Source: Pisaster brevispinus (lineage: Eukaryota > Echinodermata > Asteroidea > Forcipulatida > Asteriidae). From it: a stretch of 64,000 nucleotides of DNA. Numbering within the stretch: position 1 is the first letter of the stretch; each line of letters starts with the position of its first letter. The notes beneath the pieces are model-generated. The model did not search any database and was not told the origin of the DNA. It saw only the letters and a list, made by a program, of their open reading frames with translations. A program made the position numbers and the translations under genes. Location of the stretch: the NCBI GenBank assembly GCA_023634235.1, contig JAMKCF010000007.1:22264592-22328591 (forward strand). The letters run 5' to 3'. Below are positions 1 through 12,900 of this stretch, one piece after another.

Positions 1-3000
1 ACATAACCAGCCTCCCTTCCACCTCCACCTCACCCCCTACCTTGAACAAATTTAAATAGTTATTTTAAGAAAGCAATATGTGAGTGGCTGCTATGACCCT
101 CGCACTTCCCTGCTGTTTTTATCTTCCCCATACCTTAATCTTTACCCATTTGCATACAGATCCTTTGCTTGTGGTGTCACAAACTGAAACAGCGCCCTCA
201 CTGCAGTTAAAAGAAGGCACATGATTGGCTGAATGTTTTGTTATGCGTTTACACCATAGCTCCTTTCTGATAATTAACCCTAGCTGTAACTGCATATGCT
301 GTATTCTTTGGTGTCGGGGCGAAAGGCTTGGTACACCAGACCATTGTTCTAGTGGCCGAGTCACCAGGGTGTGGGTTCGAATCCTGGTCATGACACTTGT
401 GTCCTTGAGCAAGACGGTACTGTAATAGCTTATCATACCTCATGAGTAAATGGGTACCTGTGGATTGATATTGTTATTGGTCGTGTTCACTAAATGACTG
501 CTGGGGCTGCATACTCTTAAGGAGTCGAGATGGTTTATCAGAAATGACTGTGGGTTTTAAACAAACACTTTGATACTGATAAACACTGTTCACATAGCTA
601 GTCATTCAGTGACATTTTGAAACAAATCTCAAGTACTTTATAATAAAACAACTCTCCATGTTGTATGAGCTGGCAAGTCATTTATAAATTTAAATGCGAA
701 ATCAGAGTGTGGTCGGTGTTACTGTGATATGATGTAAACTCACTCAAAAATAAAGTGAAAATTGCATTGTACACAAACTGTTGCCTTTGATAACATATGT
801 ATGTACACATTTACTTACTTCAATAAGAGCTATATAAGATGTTCTATTTTACAAAAGCACTAAAAGACGTGCAGCTGATATGCACAACTGGATTTTGTAT
901 GTGGTGAGAGCCAACCTATCTGCAAAGTGTCTAGTGTTTTTGTAATTTGTGCTACAGTATTTGAATTTACTCTTGTGTGTGACATCACAAGTTTATAAAG
1001 TTGTATCTCACTATAAATAGTGACCGAGTCAACAGAGGGAGCCTAATTAATATTTTGGAGGCCCCAGTTTTCCGTAAATGACATATTGGATGGTCAATAT
1101 TTTCAGGGATTGTTGACATAGGATCCAATAATGTATCTTGAGGTTTGGGCAAGCTAGGCCCTGACAAATTTGTCTCACAAGTAAAGGACCCTTTTTTTCC
1201 AAGATGGCAACTTCTCTGTTTTGGAATTTAGAATCTTTGCAGTGGTGTTTTTTTATTTGTGACCGGTGTAGCTAGAGAGACCATGGATAACCCTCAGGCA
1301 ATTGAAAAGAAAACTGAAGTTTAGATGTCACTGCATTTTGGTGTTTTTATTTCAACAGGCTGTGAAATTTCAAAGTATTTTTTGAGTATTTTAAAAAATA
1401 TATTTAGCATGGGTGGGATTGGACTTGTAATCAGTGAGTTGCAGCTATTCAGCACGTTCACTAAGGATGTTCCATTGGTGGACTGTTGTATAGACCTTTC
1501 TATTGTTGATGAACCAGGCTGGTTGACATGGACGGCCAAATGTTAGCAAAACATTCAATTGTGTTAAAAGATGTGACAAAATTCCACTTTGTTTCCAACA
1601 AAATCAACGCTATTTTTGAATATTTGGTGTAACGTTGTTACAAACTGTTGTAGCTGTTTTTGCTTTGCATTTACGGCTTCCCATAGTTTTCCAACCTCGG
1701 TTGGCAAAAACTCTGGCTGTGACGTTGCAATAGAAAGGCCTATTGGGTGCTGCCTACATGTACATTGATCAATGGAGGTTCTAGGGTCTGCAAACCTGTA
1801 TCAGTCTACGTCCATTTTTAATTCCATTCCATTCAATTCAACGTAATGAAACTGAGGCTGAGAAATAGTCTGCTCCCTTTTTGGTGTCATGTGAATTCAT
1901 ATTCATTTATTGGTGTAGGATACAGGGAACATGACAATAATGCCCCTTGAATTCAAATAAAATGAATTTCTTTATTCTTGTGAGTTTTCATTCACGAATG
2001 AAACAACAAATTCTCAAAGATAATATCCAATGTACAAGTGGAATTCTTAGATTATAGGAAAATATCCATAAAAATGGAGAAATTATATATCTTTGTTTAT
2101 TTGATAAATGATGTAATTATAATAAAATATCTTGGGGTAAGCTGTACTCTAATTTGATATTTGTATCTATCTATACATTTCTTTCAATAAATAACGATAC
2201 ATCAAACAGTCTTCGTATCTTGGTGTCTTATTTTATTGAACTCCTGATTACAAAATTTAAATAACCAATGATAAACATGCAGAAGTGTTATTCATGCTTT
2301 CGGTGCTTCATACATGTATTGGGGCATGGTGTAACCCCCTCCTTTTGTGTCTTTATTGTGATCTTGGAATCCCCAAAAAATGTTCAAGGGGGGGGGGGGG
2401 GTCGAGCACTTGGATATATATTCTTGTTTGGCAGTAACAACACATTCTTCAAGAGAGTTGAAGAATTTGCTGAGAAGTAGAACGAGGAGCCATTCTAACA
2501 ATTTTATTGCACGTACTTTGGAACTCTTTGGAACTCCTTGCCTGGTGCATGTTTCCCTCCATCCTACAATCTAGACTGTTTTAAGAGGAATATCAATTCC
2601 TACCTTCAGCTCCCCTGAGTTATTTTCCCCTTTAATAATTGTTCTTCTTGTAGCCCCTTACCAGGAGTGGCTTTTAGCCTTGTTTGGGGCAAACTTGCAT
2701 ATAAAAAAAAGTTTAGTGACTTCACAATTTTACTTTGGGCCTTCTATACCATTCGTCTGCAGCAATGTTCTAAATACCAAAGTATAACAATATTTCATTA
2801 GCCTCGCTTGGAGTAGAGCTACTTTGTCAAACTCATAATCATAGGAGCTTCAAAGAATTTATTTTAATTTAAGAAGTGAATATTGTTGGAAAGATGAGTT
2901 ATAAGTAGAATGTAAAGATCCACACAAATATGCCTTGAAATTGTGTGGTTTTCCTTATACTTCGTGAACTAACGCGGTCCGTTTGTGGACTAAAAAATTT

Positions 3001-3652
3001 TGTTCTAATGATTCCCTTCAAGTGCCCAGGTCTCGTCCCACCAAATCAAAGCCCATTGAAGGCATATAAGCTGATGCAAGTGGGGTCGTTGGATCAATGC
3101 GTCCACCCAAAAGTAAGTTCTCTTACAGTGCCTTGTTATCCTCGAGAAAACTATGTGGCTAATTGAAATGTGAGTGTTAAAGAGTCTTCTTGAACATTGC
3201 CTGGAACTAGTTGCCTGTAAATTGCCTCATGTGACTCAGCCTAATGCAGCATTTGTAGATGGGGATGTTCCATCCCAACTTTAGAAGTGTCCGGACTCTA
3301 GTTGTGATCGGTCCCAACTTTAATGTTACAGTTGGGAAGATCCAACTATAGGTGGGATCCAGAGATCTGTTACCAAGCAGGGAACCAGCTACTGTTATCC
3401 ATTGCATTGGATGGTCCCAACACTAGACTGCTGGTAGGTAGGTAGGTGGTGAGGGTAAATTCAGCTGCGACAATGGATTCTTTTCAAGTTTTGCCGTGAG
3501 GCTGAGTAATGCATATATGAGCCCCACTGTAAGCACTGTCACTATCAGTATCAGCACCAGGCAATCCCAGATATATTTGGGAAATCCCACTTGTAAACAC
3601 TCAAGTTGGGACCGGTCCCAATAGTTGGGACGATTCCAAAGTTGGGATGGAA
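1..3652. other. Intergenic, no gene recognised
   Basis: I see no convincing exon here on either strand. The stretch is AT-rich and holds a decayed tRNA-derived SINE (about 318-600), a T/C-rich section built on ATTCA words near 1820-1990, and a G run at 2390-2401. From 3240 to 3650 variants of TTGGGA and its complement recur in both orientations, which looks like an old inverted-repeat element. Bases 3100-3230 resemble the MITE found inside a SINE at 38756-38968. Short open frames here have no recognisable domain and lie partly on repeats. Confidence 0.55.
318..600 (+). repeat. Decayed tRNA-derived SINE, family A
   Basis: The B-box-like core GGTTCGAATCC near 375 is followed by the family signature of CATGACACTTGTGTCC and GAGCAAGAC. 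Better copies at 23018 and 37412 share it. The A-box half is eroded and the 3' body has many changes, so this is an old copy. Confidence 0.5.
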
Positions 3653-4150
3653 CCATAGAGTTATATATAGGAACTAGAGAGCGCACTAGCCTAGGTACGC
3701 GGCCCGACAAGGGCAGCGCGGCGGCCATTTCTTAAGTAGTCAAAAACAAAGTCTAAACTATTTGTGCGTATTGCAACAGAGCAATGGTTAACAATGAAAG
3801 GGTTTACTGTGAAATTTATGAATGCCAGTGAAGACCGTTTATAGTACAAAATAATCCCCGAAAAAATAAAATATTTTAGAATAATATTCCTTCACTTTGG
3901 ACGATAAATCGTGATTGTGGCATGTGTGTGTTCATCCTTTATTGAAACAAATAACCTAAACCCCACGAAACAACTTTAATACAGCCGCTTTTTTTTAGAC
4001 CGCATAATGTGTATTTAGCAAGCACACCGCGTAATTCGTATTCAATGTTGGCATCGTACAAAATGGCGCGCATGTCTCCTTGCGGTCCCGTCGCGTTTGT
4101 GCTTGTAGCATTACCAGTGCACCCTCTAGTTCCTATATATAACTCTATGG
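3653..4150. mobile_element. 498-bp MITE with about 38-bp inverted ends
   Basis: The left end begins CCATAGAGTTATATATAGG and the right end is its complement; about 36 of 38 bases pair. There is no coding capacity. The right end stops 35 bp before the MTRES1 stop codon, so on the minus strand the element makes up the start of that gene's 3' untranslated region. A TTTATT (AATAAA on the minus strand) inside it near 3937 could act as the gene's poly(A) signal. No clear target duplication is visible. Confidence 0.75.
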
Positions 4151-4184
4151 ACGGAACAGAGACAAAACCCTGATTGCTAAAAAT

Positions 4185-6779
4185 CTATTTGTCCTTGGGT
4201 ACAACAAAGTTCTTCCAGCGTCGTAGAAACACTGGTATCCTGTCTTTCCCTGTTTTATCTGCTGAGATTTCCTTGATGTGTATCCTCATTACAGATGTCT
4301 CATTCCTAGCCTCTCCCTCTGTAGCCTGTGAGGGCGTGCTTCGCTCTAAGATCAAATCCAAGATGTCCCCTTCTTTGACCTGTAAGGAAAGACACAAGAA
4401 ATTTAAACACATGGAACACAAAATGACCTTTAGCTTTGGGGGTCGGGAAAGATTCCAACTATCATGGACATTGACCTCTCATATTCAACTTTGACCTGGA
4501 TTGGTGTTATGCAGAAGTAGAAACACTTGAATTATCTTTTTGATACCATAGCTTGAGCTTGGGCTTTGGCTTAGTCTCCATCAGCCTGTTTGAGTCTTTG
4601 TACTGAAAGAGTGCATTTCCAAAATACCTGGCGGAGCCAGAGCTGGGCCATCGCTTTGGTTTTGAAACTGGATTTGGACTTGAGCCAAACTGTTACCATT
4701 GTAATGCAAGGATTATTATTATATTATAACATATTTCTGGTAATGAAACCAAGGATGCCTCATAAGTGAACTTAATCACTGTAGCTAGCAAGCCTGAGGA
4801 AACCTGTAAACAATGGTGCTTGTTATGTGAACCAGAAACACCAGGGTTAACCACTACTCCTACACGATAAGTGTTCTGGGTTCTTTTATGTGCACTACCA
4901 ATCCTAGTGTACGGGACCTATGGCTTAATGACGGAAGGACAAAGCAAATATAGTAAAGTATCTGGCTCAAGGTCACAAGTGTCAAGACTGGGACTCGAAC
5001 CCACACTCTGCTGATCAGAAACACCAGAGCTTGAGTCCAGTGTGCTTGACCGCTCGCCCTTGACACACCAAAATGTGATGTTGGTTTTTACCTGCTTGCT
5101 CTTCTTAGTGACTTTCTCTCCATTTATCCTCAGTCTCGTACTAAGAAATGCATCTTCAACACTCCTGTAAACATTGGAGAAAAACAATTTATTATTGTTC
5201 ATTAGCTTTAATGAGTTTAGTTGGGATTGGCTGGAGAGGGGAGGAGCTGAGGGGTTAGTTTTTATGCCGAGAAACAAAGACAACTGTTTTGTCTTAAAAT
5301 ACCTTCCTATAGTTAAGCAGCTTCCATAGAACTGCCGAACAGCATAATCTTTGATTCTCCCCTCCCCTTCTGGACCAGTGATAAGCCATAATTATTTGGG
5401 CAAACCATAGATGGGCCAACAGCCCTCAGTCCTCCGCAAGCTGAACATTTCATGAGGAGAGTTTGGGAAGATTTGAGATATCATTTAGTATTAACCAGTG
5501 TTTTGTTTGCAGTAAACTTAGTCTATAATTGGCTCTCTGCCACTCCTACAATGTAGTCTGATTTGAAATAACACAAACAAATGCACAGTTTTGATAATGT
5601 TGTCACTCCAAGTCCAACCCATTGGGATAATTAAGTAAAGCTACAACTATCGAACCACCACTATTTCTCTCATTGTTACCAAAAATTGAGTTACCCTAGA
5701 CCCAGTGACTGGGGCGCTGTACTCCTTAAAAAAATTGTTTGACATCTTCGACCGAAGACGTCAATTTAAAAATTTATTTTAAAAAGAGTACAGCGCCCCA
5801 GTCACTGGGTCTAGAATTACCCTATTTTGTGTTTTTGATCAAAATGACACAAGTGTACTGTAGTGTAGGTTTCAATCACTTCTTTCATATGGTAAACATT
5901 AAGAACAATTGCAATGGTCTAGGGTGCCAACCCACTTAGTTGCGATAATCGTAACCCCTCAACAATGGAGGTGTTAGGATTATCGCTCAGGAAATCCACT
6001 TGGCTTTCACCATAATCTTGGACATGTCCGCGGCTCTAAGACTGAGACTAGATTTCCAACATCTGAACTACATACTTCCGTGAGATCCCAAGCCCAGCTC
6101 CAAGTACCGCATCAAGTCTCAATGCTGGAACAAACTGACGTATGTCCTTCCAATCTTTGACCCCTTCCTCCTCCTCTACTTCCATCTTCCCATCCGTCTC
6201 TGGATCCCAATCTCTCTCTATATCATCCTGGGGGAGAATATCCTCATCACTCTCATCATCGTCAGTTGATTCATCTCGTTGTCTTCGTGCTTTCTTCCCT
6301 TTTGTCTTTTTACCCCCTCTAGACGCAAACCCACGAACACTTTGATGGTTTGTAATCAACACTGAGACTCCAACTGGGCACAAACGACCTTGTCCTGAAG
6401 TTTGATGGAATAGTGATCTGTTATTTATGTCTCTGAAACCTGTTGATATGGATGAGACGCTCCTGTCAGTGACAGCATCTTCGTTTCCATAGTGACAGTT
6501 TACATCAGTCAAGTTTCTGATCGTCATGCTGGCTGGACACGTTGTTCCATTGAAGCTAGACTGCGGCACAGACCTACACTGGATCATCTTAGATCTTCCC
6601 AACCAAACTGGCGATTTTCCCCTAATACCATTTTTACTTACACTAAAGAAACGCAGACTTATTTGTCCATGTTTTAATAATGTAAATCTTGACATAACTT
6701 GAGAAAACATGCTCCTACTTTCGCAGATGTAAACAGCCTTGACATGTGCACAATGTTGCTTTAGTTTAAATAGCCACAT
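4185..6779 (-). CDS. MTRES1: Mitochondrial transcription rescue factor 1 (S4-type RNA-binding protein)
   Basis: Three coding exons on the minus strand: 6779-6076, 5164-5092 and 4379-4185, with GTATGT and GTAAAA donors and TACAG/TTACAG acceptors; phases agree. The joined frame is about 323 residues (human about 240). The N-terminus is rich in Arg, Ser and Lys, as expected for a mitochondrial presequence; Met24 (6710) is a possible alternative start. A Lys/Arg stretch and an acidic stretch (EDILPQDD, EVEEEE) precede the S4-like domain. The domain shows VEDAFLSTRLRINGEKV, then KKSKQVKEGDILDLIL, and the C-terminal LRRWKNFVVPK block that matches the human protein closely. The family binds RNA in mitochondria and supports mitochondrial transcription and translation under stress. 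The gene is divergent from MIS18A and carries a SINE in intron 2 and a MITE directly after the stop. Confidence 0.9.
4860..5082 (-). repeat. tRNA-derived SINE, family A, in MTRES1 intron 2
   Basis: On the minus strand the tRNA-like head (GGTTCGAGTCCCAGTC region), the CAGCAGAGTGTGGG words and the conserved GTGCACATAAAAGAACCC body can be read. The 3' part is missing. It ends only about 10 bp from the donor of exon 2 (5092). Confidence 0.7.
5696..5814. mobile_element. 119-bp foldback MITE with perfect 29-bp arms
   Basis: The arms CTAGACCCAGTGACTGGGGC... (5696-5724) and 5786-5814 are exact reverse complements. The core holds a second, nearly palindromic segment around GACATCTTCGACCGAAGACGTC. It lies in intron 1 of MTRES1. 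A decayed relative lies at 61688-61812. Confidence 0.8.
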
Positions 6780-6991
6780 AAACTTAACCCAAGTTGGACG
6801 CTCTACTTGATCTATATCAATTGCGCCGTCACCGTACGCAGCATGCAGTGCAGAACTTTTGAGCGGGGCAAGTAAGGAATTTGACTTGTAGCAAGTTTAG
6901 CAGCCGCATGGGCCCTACTGGTACCCGGCATTGCAGTATTATGCACCACGTAGTATCAAGTTACCAGTTCAGTTTTACCGGGAGTTTAAAA
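6780..6991. promoter_or_regulatory. Shared promoter gap between MTRES1 and MIS18A
   Basis: The two start codons face away from each other 212 bp apart (268-281 bp if internal starts are used). The gap has local CpG-bearing words (CGCCGTCACCGTACG) and no TATA box that I can see. The MIS18A start sits in AAAATGGCGGAA, a good Kozak context that also fits the YY1-type motif often seen at housekeeping starts. The bidirectional role is inferred from layout alone. Confidence 0.55.
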
Positions 6992-9900
6992 ATGGCGGAA
7001 CGCAATGGTGTAGTTTCTCATCAGGTTGTTGTTGAAAACAACGAAGACGTTGAAGATGTAGAAGAGGCTGAACATGGTGAGGAAGAAACCGAAGATGAGC
7101 CGGTGATTCTCCAGTGCAAGAATTGCAACACAATAGTTGGAGACTCCATGTCATGGGTGTGTGCAAACGGCGACTTAAAGACTGTCACTTTGCACAGTGA
7201 GTACTGACATTTGACAGTCTGAGTCATGGTGTGATTAAAACAATATTTGCCCAATGAATGATTGGGCCAATGCGGCCATGTGCTGTGTATTGATTGCGTG
7301 GACGTGAACATGTCTACGCATTCAAACCGAGGACTTTAACAATAGGGATCCGGGAAAATGACATATCGGGGACAGTCCTCGGTTTGTTTCATGTACAAAA
7401 CCAATGGGAACGTCGCTAAAAAAACTAAGTCCAAACCGTGGGATGTCCTTGGTTTACACCATTTACAAACATGTGATGGTCGTGTGTGTAGGCGAACTTA
7501 AAGGGTGTCGGGTCGCTTCGTACCTTGACCAAGTGCTTCGTACCTTTTACAAGGTACAAAGTGACTTTGTACTCTTCGTACCCTGGACACTGTGTACCTT
7601 TTTCGAAAACACCGACCTTCTTACATCTTATTCAATAGCCCCACTTGTGTGGTCAAGAAGAATCATTGGCCACACATCCAGTCCCGTTTTTTTCTTAAGC
7701 TTTAAACCCATACAAAATTCAAGGCGCATTCCCTACGGGCGGGTCGGCAGTAAACCAACTCAATGTGCTCACTCTTACCTCTTACCTTAGCTTGACCTGG
7801 GTGTTTTGGATGTTTAAATAAATAAAGTTTAAAAAAGATATTTAAAGAAATAGTTTTTCTATTTCCTCCGAATTTCTTCCCTCGATATTTACCACCGCAG
7901 CCAATGATTGGCATTGATCCCAATCATGCCAATCAATTCACGACATCACAGGGTGGCCGGACGTGGGTAAACTAACCGACACGACCGGTGAAACTAGCCG
8001 ACTAACTTAAGACAAACACAGGAGGGCACTATCGCAGTGACCTTTGACCGTGGTGCATGACAGTGAGAATGTGAGAAGTGCAACCGAGCTTCCGTGTAAA
8101 CATGTGCGTGTATATCCGGGGGACCTGATATGGCTTTTTACCGAGATGGCTTTTACCCAGATCGCATTCGCACTGGACTTTTTGGCTCGGTTAAACTGAC
8201 CTGGTCAATTTAACCGGGCAGAAGTGGGCTGGTTAAATTACCCATTCGGGTCGGGTAAGTTACCTGGGAGAGAAACTTCCTGGGCTGTTCGCATTGGACT
8301 TAAAATGGTCAAGTTACCCATTTGCTTGTGTTTTCTGTTGCAAACACCTCTGTGGATCTTAAATTGTAAACATGTGATGTCATCTAGGTAGTAGGTTTAT
8401 AACATGCTATATTCAATTATAATAGTACTTGTAGTTGATGCAGATATTTATAGAGGTGTTGTCGTTGTTGCAGGTATAACTAATGCAGTTACAATGGGAA
8501 AGAAACTAATGACATCAACTACAGGAGGTATTGACCTGGGAAGGTAAGTGGATTAATCCTTTGTAATCTCAAATACAGTTATATTCTCCTTAATCCCTGT
8601 AATATCCCCTGATACAACATTAATCCCCTTAATCTGCTTGTACCATTTTGATAATTCTATTTGGAAAACCCCAACCCTGTCCAAAATAATGTTGCTGTTA
8701 AATCATCTTGTACAAACATTGAGTACTGTGCATACTTGTGTTTTATTTTAATTTGCATAAAATACTGTGTGCACTATGGTTGACTTTTCATTCTGTACCT
8801 CTGGTGGTATTCTGTATATTGATTTGATTGCATTTTATTCTGTAATGTCTGCTCCCTGATTCTGATTGCATTCTAACCTGTATTATAATTTACCGTTCAA
8901 TTCCTTTGTTCTGCAGAATGTTTGATTGCTTTTCATTCTGTAGTTGCTATAATTACACTGTGATTGCATTATGTCTACATAGTACACTTTGATTGTTTTT
9001 CATTGTGCTGATTGCTTATTCTGTAGTACAAGTGTACACTTTGATTGTTTTATTTGGTAGTACACCATATGTACACTTTGATGGATTATTCTGTAGTACA
9101 TGTGTACACTTTGATGGATTATTCTGTTGAACTTGTGTACACTTTGATTGTTTTTCATTCTGTAATACCTGTGGTGAACTTTGATTGCTTTTCATTCTAT
9201 AGTACCCGTATATACATAGTTTTAAATGCGTAGTAGTATCTATGTACACTTTGATTGTTGTGTTTTATTCTGTAGTACCTTTGTACACTCTGATTGTTGT
9301 GTTTTATTCCGTATTTTGATTCATGTGATTCATTCTGTAGATGTAACTTTCATTCTGTAGTACCTATGTAATTTTCATTCTGTAGTACCTATGTCATTTT
9401 CATTCTGTAGTACATTTACATTCTGTAGTACCTATGTAATTTTCATTCTGTAGTACATTTTCATTCTGTAGTACCTATGTCATTTTCATTCTGTAGTACC
9501 TACGTCCATCTGCTATGCAAACACTGCAATGAGATAGTTGGGAGAGTTTACAAGACAACATCTAGACAGCTGGATAACCTACGTGATCTCTACACCTTCT
9601 CTGCCCATCAGATCACCAGGTGAGACCAAACCATTCCTGAACATTTCAACTTAGGTCAATTATTGGTCAAAGTGTTTGAATAGGTCATCGACGTTTATAC
9701 TTTTCATTGGGGTCTATCCTAATTCTAACAAAGTTCAACACATGGACTAATGATTGTACTGACACATTGGGCTTGAAATTAACACTGGACCGCTGGCCTG
9801 AGGCCAGTGATTTTAGCATAAGGCCAGTAAACTCATGACTGTACAGTCTTGTGTTTTTGTTCAAATGTTGACTTTCAGTCTGGTATTTCAATTCTGAGTA

Positions 9901-12900
9901 TTGGCCTGTTGCTATGTGCATGTAGAGCCTTGACTTCATGCTTCATTTGTATTGTATTTATGTATTTGTTTGGATGAAAGTGTCATAACATTACCGTGAC
10001 AATACAAAGTTATATAATGCTGTCCCCAATTTGAGGCTCTTGCAAATGGCTGACCGTGCAAGGAGCGAATGGAAGAATACTTACCCATTATATGAATGAT
10101 CTGTTAGTACTTGTTCAAATTAAAAACAGTTTATAGGTTAGACTGTGTAGGCATTTTGTATTCTCATTTCAATTCTGGTCTTGTAAAAAAAGAGTCTGGC
10201 CCAGTAAAATGTTTTGAGCTGCAAGCCATGTTGTCTTGTGGATTTTACCCCCAAATTTGAGCCCTAGTCACCAAGTAATTCATGTACTGCTATGAATGAG
10301 TTGTGCTTGTTTTGGAAATAACGGGCAGGTAATAAGTTGTTCGTATGTAGCGATTTTGCAAACCTGACGGGCATGTCTATTTCCTAATGTTTAAAACTAA
10401 CTAGATATACACTATTCAGTCAAGGAATCGGTCTATTACAGACAAGCCTCACTTAGAGTCCTACAGAAACCTGTATCATTGATATTCAAGATGGAGGTTA
10501 ATTAAAGATGCCGTTGTTTCTGGTTTCAGTTATCAAGTTGGATCTAACGAGCAAACAGCCGATGTTGATTTGCAAGACATGCTGGATCTACCATCCGCAG
10601 AGTCCATCAAGAAAGAAATTGTTAAGGTGGGTTTTTGTTTGTTTGGGTGATTTTTCTTTTGCAAATATTGTACAATGCACTGATTTTTATCTGGTATGTT
10701 TTGAACATTCAAAGTCTGACTTTTTGCTGTCGCAATTTATTGTTTATATTGCAATTTGAGATTATTATTGCAATTGAAGTTATTAAACCGATTTTGATTT
10801 CTACCTATAATTTTTCTGGTTCTCTTCTCCACAATTTCTCCTTACAGATATACTTGTATTTTTGCATCATCCTTTTTGGATGAACTGTTTTGTTGCATTT
10901 ATCATACCCATATACACTGTATCTGTGTATGACAAAGCCTGATACTTTACAGCAGGCTATGGGGGCAACTGCCTCCTTGCCCCTGGTCACTGCCTTGGTG
11001 CCCCTTGAAATGTTCCAATAGAAATGTCCATTCACTTCAGGTGTCATTTACCAAGGAAAATATGCCTTGCCCTCTTGACAAAGAATCAGGCCTTCTTCTT
11101 GCAAAAGTTGATAATTTTAAACTTTAGAATGGAATGGCATTTTTTTCTGATCTTATCTTCAAACATTTCATCTGATTATTGTCTCAGTGTGTACAAGTTA
11201 GACTGCAACATTTAATATGCATTGTTTACTGATTATGGATTATTGATTTGCATCCTAATTGATTTGTAGTAATACTGTTTTTACACGCCGACTGTTTTAA
11301 AGTGTTATATTTTGGTAATATTGTGAAGCCTCAGGTGACTTTTGAGGTGGATTTTCATTTGAAATGTTATTTGAAATCAATGTTTTTTTGTAATATCCGT
11401 TTGATTTAAACTTGAAATTACTGCATACAAGAATGTAGTCAATCACAGGGTATGGTTATCTTTTTAGCAGGTTTTTCATTTTTTCATGATGGTATATGTT
11501 GTTTGAAATCATTGTTTTTTGTATCTATTTGATTTATTGGAAATTAGTGCACAAACACGAATGTGCGTTACAACTAGCCTTATAATTAGCAATACTTTAT
11601 TGTTGGGCCAGCCTACATATGGATTATTGGCATAGTGGTATTTTCTTGCCTTCCACCTCAAGGACCCTGGTTCGCATCCCACCAGGGCACTATGTGAATT
11701 GGGTTTTCAGTCCCTGCCTGATTGCGTGCATTTTCCCTTGGATAATTCTCTTTGGTTTCCCTCCCGCATCTAAAACTGAAACTGAAATGTTCTTCTTTGA
11801 CTTCTCTCCATGGGGTTCCTGGCTAGTATAGTGATTAAGCTCCCTTTACTCGGAATCCTTGGCTTCACAACCAGAATAAATAATATTGTTACAGCTCTGT
11901 AATGTGGTGTAAACGTAAAATACAAAACATCAGACATGTCAGGTGTGAAGTTTCAACAGTCGTAGGTTAAAAAAAAAAAAATTTGTTTATGAGATATCGC
12001 CCAACTCACAAGGCCAGGCGGCCATTTCAAGGTGAGGGCTACACTTAACTGATTTGGGCTGTCAACCCAGATCAACTGTCACCAGGGGCATGTTGCCATC
12101 TACTCCTGGGGCTGAAACAGGGTTACCCCCTTCACAGTCCATAAGGACTTTAAGTCAGACCTTCTCTAATCCTAATGAGAGTTCCAGCATGCAAAATGTG
12201 CTTAACGACTTAAAACAATGGACTGATCTGAATAAAATGAAACTTAATCCCGCCAAATGCCAGTACATGAATATTAGTTTTCAACGTAACCTACCTGATC
12301 TACCCACCTTCAACTTTTTAGATTCTCAAATTAACCAAACTGATTGTCTGAAATTGTTGGGTATTTATATACAGAGTAATTTGAAGTGGGACTCCCAAGT
12401 GAACAGCATGTGTGGAAATTTTAACCGAAGACTTTTCTTTTTACGTCAGCTTAAACGTTGTTTTATTTCTGTCATGGATCTGTTAACAGTGTATGTTATG
12501 TATGTCAGACCCACAATCGAGTACGCTTGTCCTGTCTGGTACTCTGGACTTACTAAAACACAAATTATAACCCTTGAAAGGTTACAAAAAAGGGCCTTTC
12601 GTATCATTCTGGCTGGTCAGCCAAATACACCAACATCATAGCTGGAAATATGCCAACTGTTTAGTTTACCTACCATCACTGATAGACTGAAGCATTTATT
12701 TGTCAAGTTTGGTAAGACTTTGTTTGAATCTGAAAATTACAGGCACTGGCTCCCACCAAACAAAAACAACAACTTGCGTAATGCCAACAAAATGTGCCCC
12801 CCTAAATGTAGGACTGGCCGTTACAAAAATAGTTGCATCCCATCCTTTGTCGAAGCACTCAATAATAGCTCTTGACTTTGTTCATTCACTCATTTGGTAT

